64,000 bases of DNA, taken from Stenocarpella maydis. Taxonomy: Eukaryota > Ascomycota > Sordariomycetes > Diaporthales > Diaporthaceae. Position 1 is the first letter of the stretch; each line of letters begins with the position of its first letter. The notes under the pieces were generated by a model. That model saw only the letters and a program-made list of their open reading frames with translations. It had not been told where the DNA came from and did not search any database. The position numbers and the translations under genes were made by a program. Of this stretch, positions 54,522 through 64,000 are shown piece by piece. Location of the stretch: the NCBI GenBank assembly GCA_002270565.1, contig CM008199.1, positions 62,001 to 126,000 of the forward strand. Direction: 5' to 3'.

Positions 54522-54632
54522 TATACAAATTACAATATGTGATTATTAATCGCTAGTTTCATTTTATTATTAGCTATGGTTGGTTCTATTGTTATAACTT
54601 TAAAACCATTTATACCGTTAAAGAACAATTAG
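54522..54632 (+). pseudogene. displaced nad6 tail C
   Basis: 37 codons: YTNYNMWLLIAS, FILLLAMVGSIVITL, then KPFIPLKNN and TAG. This is a third copy of the nad6 C-terminus, and the only one whose end is not altered by a palindrome, so it may be the original terminus. Confidence 0.85.
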
Positions 54633-54773
54633 TTTTTCCTACTTATAGGTTTAAACGTTTAAAAAGGGAAGAGTGTATAACAAAAGTTTCAAGTGGGCTG
54701 CATATCTACTTCTTCAGCCTGCCAGCCTGACTTCTCAGAAGTCAGGCTGGCAGGCAGAAGGACTCTACCCAAA

Positions 54774-54845
54774 AAGAAATTAGCTCAATGGTAGAGCAAC
54801 CGTTTTACACACGGAAGGTTGGGTGTTCGAGTCACCTATTTCTTA
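54774..54845 (+). tRNA. trnV: tRNA-Val (anticodon UAC)
   Basis: Acceptor AAGAAAT/ATTTCTT, anticodon stem CCGT/ACGG with loop TTTACAC, T loop TTCGAGT. Confidence 0.92.
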
Positions 54846-55017
54846 TCCAAAGATATTACGGGCATACTGACGAGTTCTCTTCTGACCGGCGACTTCGTCG
54901 GAAGAAGTACTCCGTACTCCGTACTCTAGCCTGACGAAGTATGACTGTTCCAGTCATACCCCTTTTGGGTCAGGATGGAAGAAGTCGCCGGTCAGGCTGG
55001 ACGACTTTGTCTGAAAG
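54846..55017. repeat. inverted repeats around trnV-trnI
   Basis: GACTTCTCAGAAGTC (about 54728), CTGACCGGCGACTT/AAGTCGCCGGTCAG (54885-54997) and TATGACTG/CAGTCATA form nested hairpins. Confidence 0.7.
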
Positions 55018-55086
55018 ATTCCTTGACTTAACGGTAAAGTGCATTTTTGATAAGAATGATATCAGCGTTCGATTCGCTGAGGAATT
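55018..55086 (+). tRNA. trnI: tRNA-Ile (anticodon GAU)
   Basis: Acceptor ATTCCTT/GAGGAAT, anticodon stem CATTT/GAATG with loop TTGATAA, T loop TTCGATT. Confidence 0.9.
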
Positions 55087-55088
55087 AA

Positions 55089-55170
55089 AGAGGATTGACC
55101 GAGTGGTTTAAGGTGATAAGCTTTAGTCTTATTTGATTGATTTAATCACATCCGTTCGAATCTCCCCAAG
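55089..55170 (+). pseudogene. class II tRNA pseudogene, anticodon-loop CTTTAGT
   Basis: The 5' half resembles trnS(uga) at 56934 (AGAGGATTGACCGAGTGGTTTAAGG type). Anticodon stem ATAAG/CTTAT, loop CTTTAGT, long variable arm TGATT...AATCA, T loop TTCGAAT. The 3' T stem and acceptor are missing and replaced by a GC-rich insertion (from about 55163). The formal anticodon would be UUA (reads the stop UAA). Confidence 0.7.
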
Positions 55171-55709
55171 GAGGACCCCTCGGGCGCCGAAGGTTACCGA
55201 GGGGGCGCTTCGCCCAGATGCATAATAATAATTAATGGCGAGCTCGCGCCTCCCTAAAGGACTCAGCAGGCTCTATACGATGTGTTGCTTTTCTTTGCGA
55301 AAGTACGTTTCCTTTAACTGTCGATCAGTCTCTTATCTTACTGGCCATTCCTATTTATGAATCAATATAAACAGGGAGTGATTTCTGAAAATTTAAAATA
55401 TTAACCTTTATCTAGCGTATTGCTAGCTATATCTTTCATATAGTTATAGTTTAACTTTGATTGGTGAAGCATTATATCACTCACTATATCTACCTCCGCA
55501 GGTATATCCTACCCTGCCTGCGGAGAAAGTAGTTACTATCTACTATCTTATGAAGGTCGACAAGAAAGGAGTATAGGTTATAGAAAGTTATCTATAATTA
55601 GAAGCAGAATAGTTCATAAACGGATATATATAAGTGGCAATAGGAACAAATAGGTCAAATACATTAAGTATTATTTCCCCAAAGGGGTATTTTTTTTTTA
55701 TTATTTAAA
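55171..55709. other. spacer with GC insertion
   Basis: GC-rich palindrome at 55163-55218 (CCTCGG...CCGAGGG, GGGCGCTTCGCCC), then AT-rich sequence without a recognised gene. Confidence 0.5.
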
Positions 55710-56834
55710 ATGAAGAATTTATTATTTAAACCTATATTATTGATCAGAAACTTTTCCATATATATTAAGGCTAAGCCATTGAACATTATGGATCCTAATT
55801 TCCTTACAGGGTTCAGTGATGCAGAATCTAGCTTTAGTGTGTCAATACGGAGTAAAAGCAACAGCAAAGATGAGGTGAAGTGAACAGTAGAACCTTAATT
55901 TCAAATCGGCCTTAGTTATAAAGATGAAGAGCTCTTGATAGCTCTCAAGGCTAGTTTTGAGTACTATAGTAGATGTCCTGGCAAAGTTGGAAGAATACAA
56001 GTAAGTAATAACAAAAGTTTTTTCAGAGTGTCTGCAATAAGTGAATTAATAAAGATAATAGAAAACTTTGACAATTATCCCTTGCGAACCGGCTCCTAAA
56101 AAGCGTAAGGACGAGCCGGCTCCTTATTTGAAGAGAAATGATCCTAAGAATGCAACGTGGAGAGCATCAAACTTACATAGGGGTTCGGGACATAGTTAAG
56201 CTTAAATCTGGGCGCAGCGCCCCCCCCCCTGTAGGGCTACGCCCGCCAGGGGGGGGGGGGGGGGGGGGGGGCTCTTAATCTGGGATTAAGTGACAAGTTA
56301 AGAAAAGAGTTTTACATTACCTCCAAAGAGGAGAAGGCAGCAGCCTTGTATAAAGATGAGCTAGGTAATGAGCAATTATCTATAAATGCCCAATGAATTG
56401 CAGGGTTTACTTCAGGTGAAGTAAACTTCATGATTGGGTTAAGAAAAGAGGGTAAACTTGGAAAGATCCCACAGTTACGTTTTCAACTAACTCAACATTC
56501 GTCTAGGTACCTAGTAGTGATGTGGAGTTGTTTAGAAGATTAGCTTTGTACTTTGGTTGTGAAAAGGTGTATGTACGTAATAGCAAAGGACGTCAAGCGG
56601 TAGAGTTCACTGTACAGAACTATTCATTAATTCTTTCAAGAATTAGACCTTTCCTTCGTGATAATCCTATTCTGGGTATTAAAGCTTTAGATTTCGCAGA
56701 TTGATCTGCTGCTAGTGAAATAATGAAAGTTAAAGGACATCTTCAAGGCTTTGATCACCAAATTTGTAAGTTAAAGGCACTAATGAATCAAGAAAGAAGT
56801 GTAGATGTCTCTACTTCAACTATAGAGGATTAGT
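55710..56834 (+). pseudogene. free-standing broken LAGLIDADG endonuclease 1
   Basis: First motif LTGFSDAESSF (about 55806) has a changed last G. TAA at about 55897, TAA in a GC hairpin (CGAACCGGCTCC...GAGCCGGCTCC, about 56085-56128), and a C-tract/G-tract palindrome at 56218-56272 interrupt it. Second motif IAGFTSGEVNF (about 56398) has E kept. Sequence homology ends at TAG near 56834. It lies between tRNA genes, outside any intron. Confidence 0.75.
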
Positions 56835-56933
56835 TCATCATAATATTTACTCTATTATCTATTTGAGTGTACATCTAATGGGGGTCCCAGCTAGAGTGAG
56901 TATCTCTCTTGTTGGATACCCCCCCCCCCTTCA

Positions 56934-57018
56934 AGAAGATTGGCCGAGCGGTTTAAGGCGTGCTACTTGAGATAGCAAAGGTAAATAAACCTCACCAGTT
57001 CGAATCTGGTATCTTCTG
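56934..57018 (+). tRNA. trnS(uga): tRNA-Ser (anticodon UGA)
   Basis: Acceptor AGAAGAT/ATCTTCT, anticodon stem TGCTA/TAGCA with loop CTTGAGA, long variable arm AGGTAAATAAACCT, T arm CCAG TTCGAAT CTGG. Confidence 0.93.
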
Positions 57019-58519
57019 GTAGTTCTAAGTTCAAAGATAGAATACTAGGGTATACTTACTTACAGAGATTAACTTAAAGTAAAAGGGTACTGTTTAGCAG
57101 CTGAAGGAGGTACTGCTGGTTTTTCTGTACTTTATTAGATGTACACCAGCATAACACTAAGGTCCGGTTACGCTTTAATAGTACCTACTTTCTAATTCGT
57201 ATTTCTCCTGGCGACGTAGTACGTAGTAGGCTATGCTTCTTGGCGGCGACTGCCATACTGACTTCTCGACGTAGTAGTAGGCTTACTACTGGCTGGCAGC
57301 CATACTGACTTCTCCGAAGGCAGTTAGGAGAAGTCAGCATGCAGTCGTCCTTCGGTACTTCGTTGAGAGGTACTCCTTCGGTAAGGCCAGCAGAAATATA
57401 GGAGAAGAAGTCAGTATGGCTGCCAGTTAGGCCATTTTTGCCTTAGGAGAGTAGTATAGAAGTGCATACTTCTATGCTACCTCGTTATAAGGAAATTTAG
57501 GTAGAGGCTTCTCGACGAAGTACTACTACGTCGTTTTGGCTTCGCCACCCCCCCCCTTCGACGAAGTACTCCTTGAATGTAATGTAAGAGGAAGGAGGGC
57601 TAAAGAAGATAAAATTTTTATACGGATTAGAGCCAGGCAAAAAATATATTAGGTTAGGTGTCAGAACATTATCTATTAGATTAATTAGAAACAATAGGCG
57701 TACGAAGTAGTACCTCGCATTAGAATTAAAAGTATTACGGTTGCTAAACTTGTCTTACGGTTGTATATATACCGGTGTTAATAGAGAAGAGATATTTGCC
57801 TTAATAGATCCTAGCGGATCTATGTGGATTTAATATTGCGTTAGCAGCAGGTAGTATTACTAAAAAAAAAATAATCCTTATGCTGAAGGTGTTTGTTAAC
57901 ACTAAACATAAGGTTGACTACCCTCGGGTATCTATCTAAACCACTTCTTTTGTTTAAAATCTAAACTTAGCTAGCGTATTTTGCTATAACTATTTAGCAC
58001 TAAGGTTTATCTAAGGAGTGATTCCTTTAAGGAATGGACTCTTCTTCACAAATCTGTTATGGTAAAATAGATAGATAATGTTGGCTAATAGAGTCGAATA
58101 ATAAAACTTATCTTTTATTTTATTTATTTTTTTTCTGATTTCTTTTAGCATGTAATATATGGTGGTTATTTGTGATAGCATAGTTTTGAAAAAGATTATA
58201 TGTAGGCGTCAGATCCCTTTGGGGAGCCTTAGGCGTAGCCGAATTTTATTCGCCATATCCCCTCCGGGGATCAGGAGTGTATAAGTTAGTTGCAGTTTCT
58301 TAAAGTTTAGTGGATAGATAATTGAGCTAGTGTATTAATAACAGATTTTAATAAATAATAATTATTTATGGTCAATTTAAGGATTAGTCTTGTTGCTATA
58401 TAGCTGGATTAAATTTAAGTAGTCTAAATTTAATTTTATCTGGGTGATTTTGAACAAAAGATAACAGATGCGTAGTGTGTATTATGGTTTATACAGGGGG
58501 ATTAAATATTTAAATAAAA
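57019..58519. other. 1.5-kb spacer full of GC repeats
   Basis: Many GACTTCTC/GAGAAGTC and CTTCGTC/GACGAAG units (57180-57560). A TTGGCTTCGCCACCCCCC-type insertion (57536-57600) is also seen at 58980 and 51072. A 16-bp copy of the trnP 5' end (CGGATTAGAGCCAGGC) is at 57631-57646. ATCCCCTCCGGGGATCAGG at 58257 is shared with 32514. No gene was recognised. Confidence 0.6.
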
Positions 58520-59597
58520 ATGAAAATAAAAAATAACAAGGTAATAAATAAAAGATCGATCGAAGCAGGAATACCAAGGCCAGTATCCCCAATAGCACAA
58601 CCGGAAGCAGTAGTAGGGTCACATTATAAATTTAATCTTACACCTTGATTTATAACAGGGTTTACCGATGGTGAAGGTTCTTTCATTCTTAATGTATGAC
58701 AAGATTCCACTCGTTCTTCGGGTTGAAGAATTCAGGCGGTTTTTTCTATCCAACTTCACCTTAAAGATAGACCAAATTTAGAGTGTATTAAAGCTTCTTT
58801 TGGAGGAATCGGGACTATTTATAATATAGGCGAGAATAAAGTTCAATATAAGGTTGTAGCTATTAAGGAATTAGCTGTTATTATAGCTCATTTCGACCAA
58901 TACCCATTTAGAACTCAAAAGTTTGCAGATTATTTACTATTTAAACGTGGAGTTGCAATTTTACAAAGCAATCGTCAACTTGGCTTCGCCACCCCCCCCC
59001 CCCCTCGACGAAGTACTCCTCGAATGAAATGAAAGTGGAGGAGGGGAACTAAAGAAGGGTTACTAGAATTAATTAGTATTAGAGGAAGTTTAAATTGAGG
59101 TTTGACTGATATATTAAAAGATTCGTTCCCAGGAGTAATTATAGCAGAAAGGCCAAAGGTAGAAGTAACAGACCAAGCAGATCCTAACTGAGTAGCAGGT
59201 TTCGTATCAGGAGAAGGTAGTTTTTTTTATAATTATAAGAAGATCAGCAAGTTCTAAAACCGGTTTTTACATATATTTAACATTTAAAATCACCCAAGAT
59301 GGCCGAGATGTGGAAGTTTTAAGAGGCTTTGAACAATACTTTAATTGTGGTAACGTGAATGCTAAAGATTCAAAAAAAGCTGCATTTGATTATGTTTGTG
59401 GTAGTTTCAAGGATAACTTAGATATAATAATACCGTTTTTCACTAAGTATCCTATTTATGGGACAAAGGCTTTAGATTTTGGGGATTGATGTAAAGTAGC
59501 CGAATTAATAAAAACGAATAATCATTTAACACCTGAAGGTCTGGTTCAAATTGAAGCTATAAAAACTGGAATGAATAGATCAAGAAACGTTTCTTAG
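58520..59597 (+). pseudogene. free-standing broken LAGLIDADG endonuclease 2
   Basis: ATG 58520. Motifs FITGFTDGEGSF (about 58649-58684) and VAGFVSGEGSFF (about 59191-59226) both keep the acid. A GC insertion with a C tract (58980-59052) and a T run (59220-59228) each change the frame. Ends near TAG 59597. It lies between trnS(uga) and trnP. Confidence 0.78.
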
Positions 59598-59699
59598 CTA
59601 ATCAAGGCGCAGGCTGTTATAATTCAGTACATTTTTTTGCATATTAGGGGTCTTTTCCTTATTTGGGTATGCATCCATAAGGGAATTAAGACCTCTCAA

Positions 59700-59771
59700 C
59701 GGATTAGAGCCAGGCGGTTAGGCGCGCTCTTTGGGAGAGCGAATAGTTATGTTCGATTCATAATAATCCGA
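59700..59771 (+). tRNA. trnP: tRNA-Pro (anticodon UGG)
   Basis: Acceptor CGGATTA/TAATCCG, anticodon stem CGCTC/GAGCG with loop TTTGGGA, T arm TTATG TTCGATT CATAA. Just upstream of rnl, as usual in Pezizomycotina. Confidence 0.93.
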
Positions 59772-60999
59772 ATTAAATATAGTTTCTAGTTTATTTTTTG
59801 GCCTATCAAAATAAGGCTTAAGAGTAATTATAGATAAATAAGAAATGTAAATGATATATTTGCTATCAAATAGTATAAAAAGAGACTATTATGGAAATAT
59901 AAAGCCATGTGTTAAAGAGAGATTTGTTATCTTATGGAAACCATATAAACTCTAAGATAAATTACATGATAAACGAAGCGAATTGAAATATCTTAGTAGC
60001 TTCAGGAAAAGAAATCAAAAGAGATTTTATGAATAGTGTGAACGAAAATAAAATAGCCTATTAATAAGTAAAATGGTAGAAAAACTGTTTGAAAAATAAA
60101 TGTCAATTAGTTTTATTATTAAGACTAACTCTGGGGAACCTTCCTCAAAGGCTAAATATAACGCATGAGCATCAGAGAATTAGTACCGTAAGGGAACTAT
60201 TGAAATAGTAGTTTTATAAGCAGCTCGAGTTGTATTTGAAAACAAGAGCGTACCTTTTGCATAATGGGTCACCAAGTTAACATTAGATGCGAGCTAATTA
60301 ACATTGCGTAGTTAAAACGATCATAATGTAACAGAAAATGATAAGTGTCTAAAGTTAGACCCGAAGCCTAGTGATCTTACTATAGTCAGGGCTATAAAGG
60401 CTCGAACGGGTTATTGTTGCAAAAATATCCGATGAACTGTGGTAAGCATAGTGAAAGACAATTCTGACTAGGATAGCTGGTAAGAAATAGTGTAAGCTAC
60501 TAATTAAAGCCAGTGAGTAGAAGTAAACCTTCTGTCCCCTTGGGGGACCCCCCCTCGACTCTTTGAGCCTTATAGGCGTAAGTCGAGGTGGGGCTATAAA
60601 CCATCAAATTGCGGGAAAGCCCTAAAGAAATTTCAACCAAACAAGCATGGTAACATAGTTTGTGGCACAGGTAATGACTCGTGGTATGGTAAAATCGAAA
60701 TTTATTTGCGAAAGTGAAATGGGTAATCCGCAGCCAAGTACCAGTATAAAACAAGAGCGTACCTTTTGCATAATGGATTTTTTATGTTCGATTGGTAATA
60801 ATCCGAAAAGCTCTTTAAATTAATGGTATGCAGTTCATCGACTAAATGTTGGTTGGCGCTACTTTGTCCATAAAGGCAAAGAGTGCTTAAGATATAGTCA
60901 AGCCCCACTTGAAAGAGTGCAGAATAATAAAGTATTTAATCTTATCGATAATTATAATAGCCGTCCAAAATAGCTGTTCAAAATAGCCAAACACTACCA

Positions 61000-61789
61000 C
61001 CATAGGTACTCTAATATCGATTTAGGCGGCGAATTGTCACGCAATTAAGTAACGCAAGCTGGGTTAGCACCCCATTGTTGTTGCTCCGATGAACGACTTA
61101 GTTATTATCTATTGGTTCGGGAGTCTTTAAAGTTAAACCTTCCCGCGCGGCTTCTTGTGAAGCCGCGGGGTCGCCCGTTGGGCGAAGATAATAGTATGAT
61201 ATCAAGAAAATCCTCCCCCGAGGGGACCCTAAGGGTCCCTCACTCGTCGTGAGGCCCCCTTAGGGGATCTTTATTAGTTGTCCGCTTCTAGTTCTTCGTG
61301 TGGGCTGAGGTACGAAGACCAGATGAAGAACAAGTTTTTTCTTTATTAATAACACTCCGAACTTGTTTTTCCATTTTTCTTTCATTATATTCAAGAAAAA
61401 AGAAAAAACTAGACAGGAAACATTCACAAGATGTTCTCCCACTTACATATCCGTACCTTACTCATCAAGTTAACAGTTGGGTTAAAGGAGGTAAGTGAGG
61501 AATACAGTAAGAGATAAAAGACCTTTTGTTGTATTTGTGTTGAATTGAATCTAAACATGGTTCAAAGAATAATGTAGTAAATTATACTACACGGTCGATA
61601 ATAAATATATTAATATTGATAAAGTTACCTGTTATCTTGGCTCCCGCTTAGTGACTCATATTAAAATAAAAAGCTCGTAAAACATTCAATCTAAATTTAT
61701 TTTTAAGTTCCACCCCCCGGGGGGGGGGGGGGGGGGTTGAACAACCCGGTCGGGGTGTTCTAGCGCATTAGTTTCATGTCGCTTTTATT
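61000..61789. other. intron interior with GC palindromes
   Basis: GCGCGGCTTC...GAAGCCGCG (about 61145-61168), CCCCTAAGGGG-type units (61211-61265) and a C/G tract (61712-61736). No intact ORF. Confidence 0.5.
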
Positions 61790-62842
61790 CAACTAGTAAT
61801 GACCACTCAGGTGGTATAAAACCTGTTGTTGTTTATCGTAATTGTGCCCTAGAAAAGGCATGTATTCTTCAAGATAATAAAGGAAGAGCCGCAGTATATC
61901 GTTTTATCAATAATGTTAATAATAAGACATATATTGGAAGTACAATTAATATTTCTACTCCCTTCGGGAGTCCCTTAGGACTCTTGAAGGAGTCCCGCAG
62001 GGGACTAGATTTTATAAATACTTTAGTTTAAAACACCTAACTGAAAGAAAAACTCCAATTCACAATGCACTATTAAAATATGGATTTTATAAATTTACTT
62101 TCCCCGACGGGGACTTCCGCCTGCTTTGCAGGCTCAAGGAGTCCCCCTGGGTCGCCCAAGGGCGAAGAAATATTAGAATATTGCGAAAGTGGTATAGATC
62201 CTGTTAAAAGAGAACAATACGGGCCCGGGCTGCAAAGCAGCCCGGGTATTTTTCTAGCTTGCGTAGTTCCAGCCACCACCAGGTGGCGTCAGGAACTAAA
62301 TTAAAACCAGAATATAATATTTTAGAGCAAGCGGGTTCTTCTTTAGGTTACAAACATACTGCAGCCACTCTTGAATTCTTCAAGAAAGAAAGAAAAGTTA
62401 ATGAAGCCCCCTTCGGTGACTTACGTCAGCTATGCTGACTCAAGGAGTCACCTGGGGAGCCCTCCGGGCTAGACAAGAAAAAATTTATCTTTAGTATTTT
62501 TTTTTATTATTCCGTAAATAATCCACTTTCGTGGATTATTCTACGAATAACTAAAAAAAAATCGCAACGGGACGAGTTCTTACGGAAGCAGACAAAGATA
62601 AGATTTCGGAAGCTCGTAAAGGTATTACACTTTCAGCAGAAACTCGCTCTAAAATATCTGCAGCAGCAGTAGTACATAGAGGTGTAACTGTGAAAGTTAA
62701 AAATATGAATACAAACGTAGAGGTAGAATTTGCAAGTTTAACTGACGCAAGTAAATACATAGGAGTAAGTAGACCAGCTGTTAAGAAATATTCTGACACT
62801 GGTAAATTAATACAAGGAATATATTTTGTAACAACTAAATAA
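61790..62842 (+). pseudogene. GIY-YIG endonuclease of rnl-i1, riddled with GC palindromes
   Basis: Nuclease signature AAVYRFINNVNNKTYIGSTINI (about 61890-61955). It is then interrupted by at least five GC-rich palindromes: about 61960-62007, 62101-62168, 62220-62250, 62265-62295 and 62405-62472. Homologous islands between them read HNALLKYGFYKF, ILEYCES, KPEYNILEQAGSSLGYKHTA. The C-terminal NUMOD unit (ASLTDASKYIGVSRPAVKKY) ends at TAA 62842. Cannot be translated as one protein. Confidence 0.8.
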
Positions 62843-63255
62843 GATAAGATAATAATCAATAAATACTTTATTATTTGTTAATTGGATAGTTATAGTACAC
62901 AATAGGTGTATGTAATTATTTAGGGGGAAGAGCCTCAGCTTTGCCTATATCTTCGCCTCCGCGAAAAAGTTAGGCTAAAGAGGACTCTCTGTTTCTGCGA
63001 AACCTATAATAGTAGGCAATTTAAGTAACATCAAAGCAGGTACAGAACTTAATCTCAGACCAGATGTAAATTTTTATCCAGCCATACTGCCTTCGGAGGC
63101 GAAGGCGTTAGTATGGGGGCAAGAGTATTTACGTACTCTTTGAAAATACATTATTCAATGGTACATATCGGGGGATCGTGAAGATTTTATCGGTGAGTAT
63201 GTAGACTCGGAATGGCTTAGATGGATCTTGAATGATCAGACATAGAATGATAAGG

Positions 63256-63640
63256 TTGTACTACAGCCTTTTTGTAGAAGTGAACCTTCTGCTAAAAACC
63301 ATCAAATTGCGGGAAAGCCCTAAAGCAATCTTAACTAACCAAGTATAGTAATATAACTTGGGGCGCAGGTAATGACTCGCGGTATAGTAAAATCAAGATT
63401 GATTTACAGATGTAAATGGGTAATCTGCAGCCAAGCTCCTTAGTTTACTTAAGGAGTGCAGTTCATCGACTAGATGTTGGTTGGCGCAAGCTTAAGATAT
63501 AGTCAAGCCTCATTCGAAAGAATGCAATGGCAGTATAGTAATTTTTATTTTTATTTAAAGTCCATTTCCTTCGTATGCGCAAATTTTTTATATTGCTTAA
63601 AACATATGCCGACTCTTACAAAAGACTTAATACAACAGGC
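63256..63640 (+). mobile_element. second group I intron core in rnl
   Basis: Core: AATTGCGGGAAAGCCC (about 63306), GTAATCTGCAGCCAAG (about 63420), ATCGACTAGATG (about 63466) and TTAAGATATAGTC (about 63491). The 5' border is at about 63256; the 3' end is not identified. Confidence 0.7.
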
Positions 63641-64000
63641 GACTACCTTTCGAAGGGTAATCTAGAGTGGCTGGGCTGACACCCCACACATTTAGATGTT
63701 AATAGGTTAAGGTACTGTAAGAGGTGATGTTAAATCAGCTTGCTCAAGGAGGTACCTTGGCCGGACCTAGTGGAGACACTAGCAATCTGAGAAGTGAGCT
63801 TATAAGAATAATATTCTTATATGACCCACGTTTGTGATGAGACAAACACTAAGCTGTCGGCTTTAAACTTAAATAACATCATAAAAAGAAGTCAAAAACA
63901 ACATGAATCTAAACATAATCAATAATAAGTCCAATGGCAGTTTAATTTCTCCAGTGAAAAGTTACGACAACGCTGAATTATTAAAAACAACTATATTTTC
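63640..64000 (+). mobile_element. group II intron, 5' part (continues past window)
   Basis: The GGGCTGACACCCCACAC stretch (63674) and following sequence resemble the domain I region upstream of the rns RT gene (29041 on). The 5' GUGYG border was not found. Confidence 0.5.
63903..64000 (+). CDS. start of a likely group II reverse transcriptase ORF (partial)
   Basis: ATG 63903, open to the window end (32 codons, MNLNIINNKSNG...SYDNAELLKTTIF). Its position behind domain I-like sequence mirrors the rns intron. No RT motif is reached inside the window, so the assignment rests on context. Confidence 0.4.
   Translation, partial: MNLNIINNKSNGSLISPVKSYDNAELLKTTIF

Larger units (their letters stand above)
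60482..62991 (+). mobile_element. group I intron rnl-i1
   Basis: The exon ends AGCTGGT and the intron ends in G before TTTCTGCG. Core: AATTGCGGGAAAGCCC (about 60607), GTAATCCGCAGCCAAG (about 60722), ATCGACTAAATG (about 60836) and TTAAGATATAGTC (about 60887). A loop between core segments (60745-60806) carries a copy of upstream rnl exon sequence joined to trnP-like sequence. A GC palindrome (60533-60596) precedes the core. Confidence 0.85.
59850..64000 (+). rRNA. rnl: large-subunit ribosomal RNA, 5' part (partial)
   Basis: Exon 1 (about 59850-60481): GGAAAAGAAATCAA (60005), TTAGTACCGTAAGGGAAC (60179), CCTTTTGCATAATGGGTCA (60255), AGACCCGAAGCCTAGTGATCT (60356), GGATAGCTGGT (60471). Exon 2 starts at 62992 with TTTCTGCGAAACCTATAATAGTAGG-like sequence, matching the continuation AGCTGGTTCTCC...GAAA of bacterial LSU, and runs to about 63256. 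It contains a GC hairpin insertion (63080-63120). The rest of the gene is beyond the window. Confidence 0.88.

Overview
The window is a 64-kb piece of a large, intron-rich fungal mitochondrial genome. In-frame TGA reads as tryptophan throughout (genetic code 4) and is matched by a trnW with anticodon UCA. All genes lie on the + strand. The genes are those of a filamentous ascomycete: cox2, trnR, nad4L-nad5 (1-nt overlap), atp8, atp6, rns, atp9, trnY, trnN, cox3, trnW/K/D/S/G, nad6, trnV/I/S/P, rnl. The blocks atp8-atp6-rns, cox3-trnG-nad6 and trnP-rnl point to Pezizomycotina. Lower taxonomy cannot be decided from the sequence alone.

Region by region. 1-5 kb: 3' end of cox2, a GIY-YIG gene, then a second, displaced cox2 3' end with its own group I intron and GIY-YIG gene, and three small membrane ORFs. 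5.4-6.3 kb: trnR and relics of an intron and of nad6. 6.4-17.2 kb: nad4L (group II and composite group I introns), nad5 (three group I introns) and unknown ORFs. 17.4-24 kb: atp8 and atp6 (LAGLIDADG intron, tandem GIY-YIG intron) plus an overlapping proline-rich ORF. About 24.4 kb: candidate RNase P RNA. 26.5-32.2 kb: rns with a group II intron encoding an RT-HNH protein. 33-37 kb: atp9 plus two further copies of its 3' end and endonuclease genes. 38-47 kb: cox3 with group I and II introns, then a coiled-coil ORF. 47-59.8 kb: tRNAs, nad6 with two displaced nad6 tails, and broken endonuclease genes. 59.85-64 kb: rnl, with a group I intron, a second group I core and the start of another group II RT gene.

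Core genes code for OXPHOS complexes I, IV and V and for rRNAs and tRNAs. About two thirds of the window is mobile or derived from mobile DNA. The most striking pattern is that homing-endonuclease ORFs repeatedly sit directly behind a copy of the 3' end, or of the downstream exon start, of their host gene: cox2, nad6, atp9, nad4L and cox3. This makes nested, partly dead gene tails. A second layer consists of GC-rich palindromes and long G/C homopolymer tracts scattered through spacers, rRNA variable loops and endonuclease genes, many of which they break. Two palindrome families show paired base changes that keep the stem.
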